Assembly (NCBI GenBank): GCA_019843655.1
Contig: JACDQD010000004.1
Location: forward strand, 3,410,001 to 3,474,000
Reading direction: 5' to 3'
DNA: 64,000 nt
Source of the DNA: Lethocerus indicus
Taxonomy: Eukaryota; Arthropoda; Insecta; Hemiptera; Belostomatidae
This document shows positions 37,216 through 49,655 of the stretch, piece after piece. A program made the translations under genes and the position numbers. The first letter of the stretch is position 1. Every line of letters begins with the position of its first letter. The notes under the pieces are model-generated. The model was not told where the DNA came from. It searched no databases and worked only from the letters and a program-made list of their open reading frames with translations.

Positions 37216-40200
37216 CTACAAAAATAGACAAAAACAATGCAATAAATAAACGACAGTATCGGTTTTGAATTATCCAATGATAGTCGTGGCGTTCCTTTTT
37301 CATATATAGCGATTCGTTCTCCGATTTTATGCTTATTTAGGACTGAAGTGGTTCCTTAGTTTGTCGATTGTATTGTGTGGGAGATGTTAGGCTGCTAAAA
37401 AAAAATATATATATATTTTAATCGGTTCGAAAGAAAAAAGACAAACCTGCCAACTGGACGCCAATGACGGATTCAAATTTAGAGGAGTATCTGGTTCGGT
37501 TGAGTTGTCTCTGGTCGACTGAGGGTAGGATGAGGTCTTCCTCGGCGAGTTGGCGGACGATGGACATGGACCTCCTGTACTTCTTGCCGCCGGGCAACAC
37601 AACGCGCTCTTCAAAATCGGGCAGGAAATCATCTACGCGGTCGCAACTATTTCGCTCTCCTTCCGTATCGTCCTCCCTTCTAACAGTCGCCTCCTCTCTT
37701 TCTCCTGAACATTTTCGCCCTTCTGGACAACTGGACTCGCTGTCCAGTTTTCCGTTCGAAGAAATCCCTTTATCCGACAACGCGCCGCTTGTCAGTGGGC
37801 CGAGTTCAGTTTTAGTCGACGAATCCGGAGTGAAAGACTGGCCGGACAATCCGGTAATTTTTGGATCTCGATTCTCGTTGGAGGAACACGGCACTGTCGA
37901 CCGTTCGGAAGTGTGGAAATCTGTTTTTCTTACATCGATTTCAGCATTACGATCGTGCGATGGCTCGTCTAGAATTGTCGGTAGGGGAGGCTGTTTCTGC
38001 GATGAAATCTCCCGGAATGTTTTCCTCGGCTTGAGTTTCAGACTCATTCTGAGTCTTGTTCTGGTGCCGTCGTCGGCGGTGGACGGCCGGTCAGGCGTGC
38101 CGTCGGACGCCCTCGTCGTCGAGACCGAGTCTTCGCAGGCACCGCCTTCCAAACTGGCGGCCAACTTAGACTTCCTCCTGTTCGTTTCAGAACTGTGGCT
38201 TGTCAGTTCGAAAGAATCGTTCTCACTATGGGACGACATTTCCGAGCTTATTGGCGAACGCTCGTCCTGAACAACAGAATTCTGCGTTTCGGATTGCGAG
38301 GATTCTCTGAAATTATTCTCGCGACAAACGCCATTCTGCAATTTCAACTGGATCTCATTGACGACGGGGGAGTCGGGTTCCTTGATCGAAGATTTATCGC
38401 TGACACCGGTCAATTGAGACTGAGCACTGTCGACTGAGTTTGACCAATGTTCGTTGCTTTCAATTTTGCGATGGCGCGAATTTTTCGATTCACTATCTGA
38501 AATACCGACGGAGGAGTTATCTTCATCCGAGACGGAGCCATCGTCCCTACTGTCCTCTAGCGTTCGAATGTTACCTGCCAATCCTTTATCTGTGTTGTCG
38601 TCAGAAAGTTCAAACAGGGACGAGTGATTACTCGCTAAGTGTTCGGAATTAGTGAACAGTCGACTGCTTTGTAATTCTGAAGGCTGTTCGCCTACATTTT
38701 CACTTGACACGTCGCTCAGCCGATCACTGGAGTCAGCAAACATGTCGCTTACAGTTTCGTGAAAGTTGCGGGCGGTAGTAAACTGGCCCGAGGTATTATC
38801 AGCCGAAGAATGTTTTTCAACCGACGATTGAGAGGAAATATTTACGTGGGACGGAAATTGTTCAACGTCGTCGTACTTGAACATTATCGGCCGCGAGTCG
38901 TCCAAATTTTCCAGCTCCCCCGTCACCATATCAAACTCGACTCTCATTATTGACTCTCCCGTATTGACAGTATTTCTGATACAATCGTTTGGAAATTCGC
39001 CGAAACTCGTTCGGAGAAATTTCCGCTCGAAATCCCCGCTAGATTTGACCGAATCCAAAGAACCGTCTAAACTGTCTTCCGCTGAGCTCGTCTCCTTCAG
39101 AGATAACAGGGCGGATTTTGTGAGCACTCTTTGTCTTAAACACGAGGCGCGCGACTTGCCCACCGATTGATTTCTTATCGGACTAAGTTCTGCCGAGGAC
39201 AAAGAAAGTTCCCGGTCGGATTTACAAGAACTGTCGTCGTCGTCGTCGCCGACCTCGATTCCTTTAAACTGACTCGAAACACTCGGGGAATTTTCGACCG
39301 TCGACTTTTCACCTTTCGGAGATTCGGTCGGAGAGCTCCGCGTCGATATTACGTTTTCAAATCCGTGGAACGATCCCTCACTGGAAATCGAAAAATGTTG
39401 GCACCCCGCAAGACCTTCGGAGTGCGGGCTTACGGCATTTTCGAAACTGGAAATCGATCCAGTGCCAGAGCCGGCGGACGAGTTTTCGAAATTCGGGGAT
39501 TCGGTCTGAGAGGGCCGCGATGATTTTAAATTTTCTAATCCGCAAAACGATTCTGGGTTCGATCTGGAAATACTCGCGCACCCCGGAAGACGTTCGGTGT
39601 GTGCACTTGCGGCGTTATCGAAATTTAAAATCGACTCATCCTCCGATCTGCGGCTCTGATCGGCCTTCGACGATTCCGTTAGTGGGTGGTTCCACGATTG
39701 AGGAGGAATCGAACCCAAATAGGTTTCGGTATTTTGGCAGCGGTTGAGAAGAACAATGGGGAAATTGGGTTTGGCGGGTGTTTGGGCCGGCCTTGCCCTT
39801 AGCGGGGTGCTGCAGGCGTAACTGCCGAGCGGGCTCAACAAAGGGCTCTGGATTTGAATCGGGATCGGCGACAAATTGGATTTGTCAAATGCCTCGCTCA
39901 CTCTCAACATTGGGCTTGCTCTGCACAAATCGCTCAAACGTTTGGAACTCTCTTTTTTCACTCTTTTTCCAATAATGCTCTTAGTTTTCTTCTTCGTGTA
40001 TTTGTTCCTCTTCCCACTGGCTGTCAAGGGCAAACAAAAATCATTGTTAGTAAGAACGGAACACATTCTTGTTTCCATATTGAATATAAATAAAATATAT
40101 GAAATAGGTATACTTTCTATTGTCGGACGGGATGGGCTCAAATTTTTCTTTTTTGTCGGACCCTTTTTTCTAGTTTTTATTTTGGATTTCCTTTCTCCTT

Positions 40201-43015
40201 TTTCTGTGAAAAATGATGGAATCATTGGTGACTGATAAATATAACTAAAATTTAATTTAATTTTAGATTTAATTTTATTTAAAATATTCGAATTAATTTA
40301 AACTTAAATTTCCTTAAAAGTTTAAACATTTTCGGACTAGTAATATAATCATCTTATCTAATAACGATTTCAGAGTGCTTCGTGTTATAATAATGCGCGC
40401 TGTATGAAATAAAAATGTATCGGAACAATTTAGGCCCCGTAGCGCCAAAAACTCCTCTTATTCAACGAACTAAACAAACAATAATAAATAAATTGAAATA
40501 CCCGCTTCTGCGGAATCATTTGAAGAAATGCACGGCGGTAAATCGAGGACAATATCGTGAAACTCTTTTTTGAAGAATACGACAGGTTTTGGAGAGAAGA
40601 TGGAGGAATTTGTACATTTCTCTGACGGTGTTCTGAAAACAAAATATTGAAAGTATAAATATACATCGCAGTTCGCACGCTATTTAAACAAAATTTGTTA
40701 ATATAAATTATCTTTAGTGTAGTTACAGTGAAAAATGTTTGCACTAATACATCATGCTGAGTCAATAATAATTGAAAACTCATCATACGTTGATGAATAA
40801 CGTAATATGTCAAAAAATAACATTTAATTCTTTCGATTCGTTATATATATTTTTAATTGTTTTTAAATGTTTAAAATGTTTTTAAATTGTTTTTTTATTT
40901 CGCGAATTCTTCGAGGCAATTATTTTCAATTTTAAGTGGTAATATGTATGGAAAAAATTTACTGGTTAAGCTTCGAAATTACCGAATGAAACGAAAAAAG
41001 CTGTCTGAAATTACCATAAATATATAAAAGAAATAAAAAGGAGTTGAACAAAAATTTCCTTTTTACCGTTGTTTATATACTGCACTTTGGTGCAATATGG
41101 GTTGTAACAATTGGTATCATCGACCAGTGTATCGAATACACGTTTGCGCGTTTTTAAAAGTATATTTTCACTATAAATTTAATTAAACGGCGACCGCAGT
41201 GAATGCCATTTTTAGTGTATTGATTTTGTAGATCAAATTTTTTGGAAACATTCCACTTGTACTTTTGTATTTGACCGGCGAACTCAATAAGCGACGGTGC
41301 ACTGCCATCTTAATGCGACTCTACAGCAATCAATAAAAATAGAAGACTCACTTCGATTAGTTGTAAGTTAATTTAAGTATATCGCCTTTCGTTATTTCAT
41401 TGTAAAAACGCGTCAAAACCAAACTCCACAACAAAACAGCGACGGGACCGGCATCCTTCAAATTGGAGGACACAACAACTATGGCTCAGATAAGTCATGA
41501 ACTAAGATCAAATGATTATGATCATATTACATATTATGAAGGCTATCGGTCAGATTTATTACTCTATGCCCTCTGTGGATGGAATATACAACTTATTATG
41601 CGAGGACAATGTAAATGATTGGCTGAAATTACGGATCATTTGGATTTTATTACAATAGAACAATTCAAACTTGAAAGTGGAAACATTCGGATTGCATCCT
41701 CTTCGATAGAACAGCGAGCAACAGGTAAACACTAATTACTGTGCCATACCAAAAATAAGTACTTTGGAAACATAAAGGAAGACACACTAATGAGGCTCTG
41801 AGAGAATATTCAACCAGATCACATTCGATATAGGTCAAAATTTCAACTAGACAAAGTACCTGGTAATTGGACTCGTAGGATACTATAGAAGGTTGATTAG
41901 AATTATAAATTATGCGAAGAATCTAGAGTCCACCCATATAGAACTCTCAACAATCATGAAGAACATCACAGCACAACAAAGAAGGAATTATTCGCAATAG
42001 TGTGTGCTTGTAAACATTTGCTTTAGACCTTACTTTTACGGAAGAATTCACATTCCTCTACAATATTTATATAATACAGAAGTCTAGTGATGAAAGTAAC
42101 TAAGCACAATAAACTCGATTAAGTTAAAAAAAATAGGATAATTCTAGATGACAGGAACAAATGCATAAAATTGTATACTTTTGTATTATAATATTGTGTT
42201 ATTAGTAAATACGATTACGATTAATGATTCGGATATTTCCTTGTGAACTAAACAGGATTCATAACATTATAATAAAAAAGAATTTCCGCATTACATTGGA
42301 TTCAATGTTCCAAATTAATTATTAAGGCCAATTTTTAATATAATGGAGAATGTAATTTCATTTTAGAATATTATTATTGTCCGTTAATATTATAAGATTC
42401 TTAATCCGTGTATTATTAATCTATTAAATGATAATAGTTCTAATCACTGTATCCTTTATCCTAAACCTTTTCTAAGGCATATCGATATTGTAAATAAGTG
42501 TTTTATATTTTATCGCGCCTACACTTTATATACAATAACATAGTAACCTGATGGAAATTTTACAATCAATATTACAAAGGCGGCCCAAAAAAAATTGCCA
42601 TCGTAGACTAACTGAACATACAAATGTTTATCGCTCGGTCAAATCGTAGATTTTTTTTATTACCAATAGAGCTCTAATCGTTGTAGAAGTTTCTGGAAAA
42701 AGCTTTGCCATTGCATTAAGGAATGATTATGGCCCAGTCAGATAATGGGGGAAGGGAAGGCCAGGTATGTAAACAAACACTGGAAGATCACCGGTGGTTG
42801 GTTTGTTGGTTGGTTGGTTTGTTGGTCACTTACCGGTGGTCGGAGGGTGAGTAATTGTTTCTGTCCCGTTCGGAGGAGGAGTCGAATATTTTGCCCTTGT
42901 CGTAGCTGTCGGGACTGAGCAGTCTGTCGAATAGGGAGTTGTCCCTTAGTTGGGGCTGGGGCCGGCTAACGACCGCCGCCTTCACCTTTCCCCTGTACGT
43001 CTTCACCGGTGCCAT
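34454..43015 (-). CDS. Haspin: Haspin serine/threonine kinase (complete, 12 coding exons, 1,394 aa)
   Basis: Haspin phosphorylates histone H3 Thr3 in mitosis and so recruits the chromosomal passenger complex to centromeres. Exons in transcript order: 43015-42834, 40632-40502, 40203-40114, 40020-37447, 37215-37036, 36840-36753, 36116-35943, 35689-35553, 35459-35326, 35178-35026, 34880-34738, 34652-34454. All use GT-AG and sum to an exact multiple of three. The N-terminal ~980 residues are disordered and serine-rich; the kinase domain is C-terminal. Signature motifs: GEGVFGEVF, VLKIIPIEG, DDQLYLVLELGNGG, HRDLHWGN, IIDYTLS, GDYQFDIYR. The DYT replacing DFG is normal for haspin. The start at 43,015 (MAPVKTYRGK) is preferred over an in-frame ATG at 43,123 by its better context. 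The gene converges on NSD. Confidence 0.94.
37447..40020 (-). CDS. Haspin: Haspin exon 4: large disordered serine-rich exon
   Basis: One 2,574-bp exon encodes about 858 residues rich in Ser, Glu, Asp and Asn, typical of the poorly conserved haspin N-terminus that carries mitotic phosphorylation sites. It begins with a basic patch (KRNKYTKKKTKSIIGKRVKK). A 59-residue module is repeated in tandem, with NFDNAASAHTE about 39,623-39,591 and SFENAVSPHSE about 39,446-39,414. No folded domain is seen. Confidence 0.9.
41460..42075 (+). pseudogene. Ty3/Gypsy-type LTR retrotransposon pol relic in haspin intron 1
   Basis: Short frames read GYYRRLI near 41,880 (reverse transcriptase thumb-connection region), then HSTTKKELFAIVCACKHL near 41,970-42,025 (RNase H region), with RPYFYGR after it in another frame. 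Stops, frame shifts and an internal deletion separate the pieces. No LTRs are visible. It lies antisense to haspin. Confidence 0.7.
42076..42833. other. Remainder of haspin intron 1
   Basis: AT-rich intron sequence with no supported feature; short GTTG/GGTTGGTT repeats lie near 42,795-42,825 just before the exon. Confidence 0.5.
42834..43015 (-). CDS. Haspin: Haspin exon 1
   Basis: It encodes a basic N-terminus (MAPVKTYRGKVKAA) and ends at a strong GTAAGT donor. It joins in phase to exon 2 (40632-40502), which reads SIFSPKPVVFFKKEF. The 2.2-kb intron between them contains a retrotransposon relic. Assignment to haspin rests on the phase match and the absence of any other compatible exon nearby. 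Confidence 0.75.
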
Positions 43016-43123
43016 ATTATTATCTCGCCGGCTGGTCGAGGGACCCGACCGACCTCCTAATTGCCGGACTCTCTCCACTGGCACTCGCACTCTGTTTTCA
43101 CTGGTTTCCACTGTTCTGTTCAA

Positions 43124-44181
43124 ACTCTGTTCTCCGTTAGAACACTGGGAGGGCGACTGTTAAATTTCAAAGAGGTGTTGGTGGTGGGGGGTGGGGCGAC
43201 GACGGCGCCCCCTCCAGTCCTAAACGGCCAACAACACAACCTTTCCAATAGTCCAACAGTAGTGCCAACTCGGTATGAACTATATACTCCAAGTTTTATT
43301 ATTGTGCCAGATACTTTGTTCCGGAGTTTTGAATGTAGGTATTTATATCGGCAATGGATCGTGCGTTAACAATTTTACCAATTTTTCTTTCTTTTCCTTT
43401 TTTTCCCTTCCCATTGTATTCTCCATTCTGTTTTTTCTCTTTTATCTTTTTTATCTTTTTTTTTCTTTTTTAACTTTTTTTTTTTTATCTTTTTCTTTTT
43501 CCTTATTTTTTCTGCAGTCTTTTATCCTAAATTACCGCGCATATAAGATTGCACATAATTGGGGAACAACGAAGTTGTAAATGCCGGCTAGTATTCATTT
43601 ATATTGACTCTGGAATAGTGAACATTGTACAAACAAGAAGTACTCACTAATGCTAGCGCGTGTTTTAACATTATGCAAATTTCGTTGAATACTTTACTGA
43701 AAGTAAATCCTCCAGATTTTTCCTGGAATTGGAACCAACCTCAGCGGCTATTTGGGAAACTGACAGAGAGGCGTCTTACCTTCCCATCTACAGGTAATGC
43801 GAGTGGAGACGATTTCTGTACATCGTCTACGATATTTTGCGTTTGTTTAAAGAAATAATTGGGACACAAGATGTGGAAGTTCCTGGGAGAGGCGCCTTAG
43901 TTTAATAATTAAATTTATTACGCAACTATTTCGTTCAAATTTATTTTTGATATCCTTTATTTATCACTCGTCTTTCTAATCGGCATATATTTTAACCAAA
44001 ATGTGCGCCGCTCTGTCATACTTTTAGAACGTTGTCTGGGCGGAACACGATGAACCGTGTTCCCCTATCTCTGGAAACCTCCACCGACGACCCGGTCTTA
44101 CGTTACGATTAATAAATAACGTCGAAACGTCGTCGTAAAATTTTACGAGTAAAGTTCGGAATCGGCGGATTGTGGCCCCGG
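43124..44181. other. Intergenic region between haspin and the next gene; T-rich tract
   Basis: The haspin promoter should lie in or near 43,016-43,300, but no core element is recognisable. A T-rich simple tract (TTTTTCTTTTTT type) spans about 43,383-43,515. No coding exon is supported. Confidence 0.4.
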
Positions 44182-45818
44182 TTAGGCTTTAGTTTTCTTC
44201 CTCGGACTCTTCTTATCCGTTCCCTTCCCCGCCTCCTCCTTCTGTTCCTCGACCCGTACTCGGCTGTTGGTGGACGGTCGGTTCAAGTCCGATTGTGCCG
44301 ACTCCATGGAAGTAGAATCGGTGGCCGTGTCGGTGGTGTCGTACTCCCAGGAGGCCGGCTCTCTGTACACTTCGGTCACCGTCTCGGAGGACGTCCCTTC
44401 ATCCTCCTTCCGGTTGGGCGTTACCTCGGTCCTCCGTCCGGGTTCCTCCTCCTGCCCACCGATTCCTCTCCTATTCTTGTTCCCTCTCCTCTTTAGCCTG
44501 CAGTCTACCACATATCCTCCGTCCTCCTCAGCCCCGCCTACCCCATCTCCCCGCATACTCCATTTCCTTTTCGCCCCTTCGTTCTTTCCTCCCTTCGGAC
44601 GAAAGGCGCTCTCCGACTCCGGTCGCTCTCTGTCTACTTTTCCGGATCTGGCCTTTCCTAAAGGAAAAATAATAACTGTAAAGTAATAAAATTATTACTT
44701 TATTAACTGTCGAGTGTTCGAAACTCGTTTCGAAAATGGAAAATGGAAAAATTGGAATATTATTGAAATTTAATTGCAAAATGTCATAGCGCCTCTGTGT
44801 CGACACCAAAATTAGTTAAGGTTTATAACAGCGGCTGAGACAGAGTTACTCCAGATCGGTTAGGGAAATTATAAGATATATGAGTAGCGGAGTCGGTTAA
44901 ATATTTTAAGTATATTGTTTTTAGTATAGCATCATTTTTTGAACGGAACTCGGCTAGTCACTCAATCATCGCAGTCTACCCCCAATAAGCGTAAACTTAT
45001 ATTTTATTTCTAAACTGACCCCAGTACTTTTAGGTACTGACGATGGCGTTGGGCCGTAACCGGTTCAGAAACGCGAATCCTAAAGTTATTAAAGGTCTAT
45101 TTTTAGATCGAACGGAGGAGTATCGTATAAAGAAAATAGATCGAATATTCCTGCAATTTCGAACCTGTAATAGACACCGATGCGTTTTTACCGATTTATT
45201 TGTATTGTTATCGATCGGCCTACAGGGTTGGATTCAATGAAATCCAACACGAGGGAAATATTTTCGGGTAGTACACACTCTGACTATTCCGAGCCAGAAA
45301 GAAATGTGTTCTTTTTTAAATTACTGATAACAAATTTTTAGATTGTTGATAATGCCGACCCTGTGTTGGCTGTAAGGCGCTTTCAAAACTTTCTAACTCA
45401 TTTTAACCCAAGTCGAAGTTTGGGCCCTACCGGCAATTATTTTGATGGCCGGATTTGTTTCAGAGACTGTTTGCCGGGTGTCTCTCTGGCTGTTTGTCGG
45501 AGTAAATAAAAGAGAAGTATTCGATTCGTACCTGCGATTGCGGCGGCGATACAGTGGACGGCGTGTAGGTCAATGAGTGCGGTCACCTTCTGGTCGAGGT
45601 CCTTCACCTTGTCCAGCAGCTGGTGTAGTCCTGGTGGAGGGCTGTCTTCGGTCACCGGCCGGTGCCGTACTCCCGCACGAGGGCTATCGTCGCGCCCCCT
45701 TCCACAGGAGTCATCCTGCTGGGCGTCCTCCAGACCACAACAACCGCGCCTCAAGAACTGCCAGATCCCGGCACCCCTCGTCTTTCCACCGTCCTCCTTG
45801 CCCTTTAGATAATATACA
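44182..45818 (-). CDS. Last two exons of an unidentified gene (C-terminal ~253 aa)
   Basis: Two exons fit by splice site and phase: 45818-45532 (acceptor after TTTTCTTCAG, donor GTACGA) and 44657-44182 (acceptor TTTCCTTTAG, stop TAA). The first ends with a predicted coiled-coil-like heptad segment, LHQLLDKVKDLDQKVTALID, then AVHCIAAAIA. The second is charged and low in complexity, with WEYDTTDTATDSTS and a basic end, KKSPRKKTKA. I do not recognise the family; a coiled coil near a charged tail occurs in many proteins, including some channels. The exon 45818 acceptor implies upstream exons, but none is visible before the satellite block. Confidence 0.65.
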
Positions 45819-46075
45819 CTGAAGAAAACCGTAACTATTAAGTCGGTCTCAATTTAAAAAAAACATGGGACAGGCTCCGAAACCCAACTCCAATTCCCTG
45901 GCATCTCTCATGCCGGTTAGCCCTAAAACATCAATGGCCGACCAAAAGAAGTAACGCCAGGAGGAGGAGGGTCCTCGCGCCGAGCCACAAGACGCCCTTA
46001 CACAGTGGCCGTCCCGCAGTTTAGTGAACCCTGTGAATGTGCTAGTTCAACACTTCCTCCTGTACCGGCCTCCTG
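45819..46075. other. Transition from gene to satellite block
   Basis: GC-richer DNA without repeats recognised elsewhere in the window and without coding support. Confidence 0.4.
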
Positions 46076-46320
46076 CGCCGGTTTCATACTCCCAAAACAG
46101 GCGAAATAAGGTTTAAATGCGGTTAAAAACCACATTTTCACAGCCAAAATAGGGTTTAAATAACGTTATAAAACAGTTTTTTAATGCCAAAATTGCGTTT
46201 AAAAATGGTCTTAATTCGTATTTTATAGACAAACAACGTATAAATGTCGTATAAAACAATTATTTTTCCAACAAAATGGTATTTAAAAGTGATTTAAAAC
46301 CTGTTTTGCTACTAGCCTAT
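46076..46320. repeat. Satellite family C, left flank
   Basis: Roughly 50-bp degenerate units built from AAATAGGGTTTAAAT, CGTTATAAAAC and ACATTTTCACAGCC. The same motifs recur at 54,430-54,740 on the other side of the satellite block. Confidence 0.65.
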
Positions 46321-46479
46321 TTAGTTTTTATGTATTCCTAACCCTGTTTAATGCTAACGACGGTATATGACCGGTCGTAAAACGAAAATTCGGCACTGTC
46401 TCGAATGTTTAGTACAAAAGTACAGTGCAGGGTGCAGTGAAACGTGTGTGAATGGATGAGTTTAAAACTGCAATGCAGT

Positions 46480-48330
46480 TAAAAACCCTACTTTTGGGCC
46501 TAAAAACCACATAAATCGGCCCAAAAATGCAATTTTTAGACCGAAAAATTCGGTTTTTAGGCCTAAAATCCTCATTTTTGAGCCAAAAATGGGGTTCTTA
46601 GGCCAAAAAGCGGCTCAAAAATGCGGCTTTTAGACGCACAATTGGCCCAAAAGTGGCTTTCAGACCCCAAAATGGCATTTTTTGACGCAAAATTGGACCA
46701 AAATTGCGGTTTTAAGGCCCAAAAATGGCATTTTTAGATGCAAAATAAACCCAAAAAGCATTTTATAGGGCCACAAATGGGGTTTTTTGACCGAAAAATT
46801 GGGTTTTTAGATGTAAAATAGGAACAAAAATGACATTTTTAGACGAAAAATTAGCCCGAAAATTCGGTTTTTAGGCCCATAAATGGCATTTTTAGACGCG
46901 AAATTGGCTACAAAATGCGGTTTTGTGGCCCAAAAATGGCAATTTTTTACGCAAAATTAGCCAGAAAATGGTAATTTGAGCCCAAAAAATGCATTTATGG
47001 ACGCAAAATTGACCCAAAAATATCTGTTTTGAGCTCAAAAATGGCATATTTCAACGCAAAAATGCGGTTTTTTGGCCCGAAAATGGCATTTTTAGACGCA
47101 AAATTGGCCAAAAAATGTGGTTTTTAGGTACGAAAATGGCATTTTTAGACGCAAAATTGGCCAAAGAAAGCTGTTTTTGGGCCCAAAAATGGTATTTTTA
47201 AACGCTTAATTGGCTCAAAAATGGGGTTTTTTGGCCAGAGAATGGCATTTTTGACGCAAAATTTGCCCAAAAATGAGATTTTCAGGTCAGAAATTGGCAT
47301 TTTTAGACGCAAAATTGGCCCATAAATACGGTTTTAGGCGCAAAAATGGCATTTTAAGACACAAACTTGGCCCATAAATGCTGTTTTGAGCCAAAAAATG
47401 GCATTTTTAGACGCAATATAGACTCAAAATGCGATTTTAAGGTCCGAAAATGGCATTTTTAGACGCAAAATTGGCCCATATATGCGATTTTAGGCGCAAA
47501 ATTGGCCCTAAAATGTGATTTTCAGGTCCGTAAATGGCATTTTTAGACGCAAAATTGGCCCATAAAGGCTTTTTTTAACCCAAAAAATGGTATTTTTAGA
47601 CGCAAAATTGGCCCAAAATGCGATTTTCAAGTCCGAAGTTGGTATTTTAAGACGCAAAATTGGCCCATAAATGCTGTTTTGAGCTCAAAAATGGCATTTT
47701 TAGATGCAAAATTGGCTAGAAAATGCGGTTTTTGGGCCCGAAAATGGCATTTTTAGACGCGAAAATGGCAATTTTAGACTAAAAATTGGCCCAAAAATGC
47801 GATTTTCAGGTCCGAAAATGGCATTTTCAGACGCAAAATTGGCCCATAAATGCTTTTTTGAGCCCAAAAAATGGTATTTTCAGACGCAAAATTGGCTTAA
47901 AAATGCGATTTTCAGGTCCGAAAATGGCATTTTTAGACGCGAAATTGGCCCAAAAATGCGATTTTCAGGTCCGAAAATGGCATTTTTAGACGCAAAATTG
48001 GCCCATAAATGCTGTTTTGGGGCCCAAAAATGGCATTTTTAGACGCGAAATTGGCCCAAAAATGCGATTTTCGGGTCCGAAAATGGCATTTTCATACGCA
48101 AAATTGGCCCATATATGAGGTTTTTAGGTGCGAAAATGGAATTTTTGGACGTAAAATTGGCCCATATATGCTGTTTTAGGCGCAAAAATGGCATTTTTAA
48201 ACGCTAAATTGGCGCATAAATGTTGGTTTTAGTCAAAAAACGGCATTTTTAGACGCAAACTTGACTCAATAATGCGTTTTTCGACCTGAAAATGGCATTT
48301 TTAGACGCAAAATTGGACCAATTGGCTCTA
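46480..48330. repeat. Satellite A, array 1 (~53-bp monomer)
   Basis: The monomer has the order GGCATTTTTAGACGC, AAAATTGGCCCAAAAATGCG, ATTTTCAGGTCCGAAAAT. The left end (to about 46.9 kb) is degenerate, as expected at an array edge. Open frames on both strands follow the repeat and are not genes. Confidence 0.95.
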
Positions 48331-48364
48331 TCTCGGAAAATTATCAAAAACTAAATTTTCGATT

Positions 48365-49655
48365 TTCAATTTGTGTACACGGAATATGGGATCGATCTGT
48401 GAAAATTTTCGTTCGATTTTCAACCCGCCGTTTTGTGTACACGGAATATGGGATCGATCTGTGAAAATTTTCGTTCGATTTTCAACCCGCCGTTTTGTAA
48501 CTCACTTTGTACACTTAGGCGGAATATGGGATCGATCTGTGAAAATTTTCGAAAACCTAAATTTTCGATTTTCAACCCGCCGTTTCAGGGGCAAGTGTAA
48601 CTCACTTTTGTACACTTGTGGGCGGAATATGGGATCGATCAAATTTTCTAAATTTTCGATTTTGTTTCAGGGGCAAGTGTAAAACACGGAATATTCGATC
48701 TGTGAAAATTTTCGAAAAACCTAAATTTTCGATTTTCAACCCGCCGTTTCAGGGGCAAGTGTAACTCACTTTTGTACACTTGTGGGCGGAATATGGGATC
48801 GATCTGTGAAAATTTTCGAAAAACCTAAATTTTCGATTTTCAACCCGCCGTTTCAGGGGCAAGTGTAACTCACTTTTGTACACTTGTGGGCGGAATATGG
48901 GATCGATCTGTGAAAATTTTCGAAAAACCTAAATTTTCGATTTTCAACCCGCCGTTTCAGGGGCAAGTGTAACTCACTTTTGTACACTTGTGGGCGGAAT
49001 ATGGGATCGATCTGTGAAAATTTTCGAAAAACCTAAATTTTCGATTTTCAACCCGCCGTTTCAGGGGCAAGTGTAACTCACTTTTGTACACTTGTGGGCG
49101 GAATATGGGATCGATCTGTGAAAATTTTCGAAAAACCTAAATTTTCGATTTTCAACCCGCCGTTTCAGGGGCAAGTGTAACTCACTTTTGTACACTTGTG
49201 GGCGGAATATGGGATCGATCTGTGAAAATTTTCGAAAAACCTAAATTTTCGATTTTCAACCCGCCGTTTCAGGGGCAAGTGTAACTCACTTTTGTACACT
49301 TGTGGGCGGAATATGGGATCGATCTGTGAAAATTTTCGAAAACCTAAATTTTCGATTTCAACCCACGTTCAGGGGCAGTGTAACTCCACTTTTGGGTACA
49401 CTTGTGGGCGGAATATGGGATCGATCTGTGAAAATTTTCAAAAACCTAAATTTTCGATTTTCAACCCGCCGTTTCAGGGGCAAGTGTAACTCACTTTTGT
49501 ACACTTGTGGGCGGAATATGGGATCGATCTGTGAAAATTTTCGAAAAACCTAAATTTTCGATTTTCAACCCGCCGTTTCAGGGGCAAGTGTAACTCACTT
49601 TTGTACACTTGTGGGCGGAATATGGGATCGATCTGTGAAAATTTTCGAAAAACCG
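48365..49655. repeat. Satellite B, array 1 (~104-bp monomer)
   Basis: The monomer contains GGCGGAATATGGGATCGATC, TGTGAAAATTTTCG, CAACCCGCCGTTTCAGGGGC and CTCACTTTTGTACACTTG. About 12 units, several nearly identical and exactly 104 bp apart. The first few are truncated. Confidence 0.95.

Noticed and set aside
37464..39523. Long + strand frames (up to 268 codons) opposite haspin exon 4
   Set aside because: They are antisense shadows of a long serine-rich coding exon; the minus strand has matching splice sites and phases.
40430..40813. 127-codon minus-strand frame near haspin exon 2
   Set aside because: It is in the wrong frame. The correct reading of this exon (40,632-40,502) is fixed by phase with exons 1 and 3.
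13460..43015. NSD and haspin considered as a regulated histone H3 gene pair
   Set aside because: Convergent adjacency alone does not show co-regulation, and no shared promoter is possible in this orientation.
42834..43123. First exon considered as the start of a WAPL-like cohesin factor
   Set aside because: The KTYRGK start is only loosely similar. The donor phase joins exactly to the haspin exons downstream, and no other partner exons exist.
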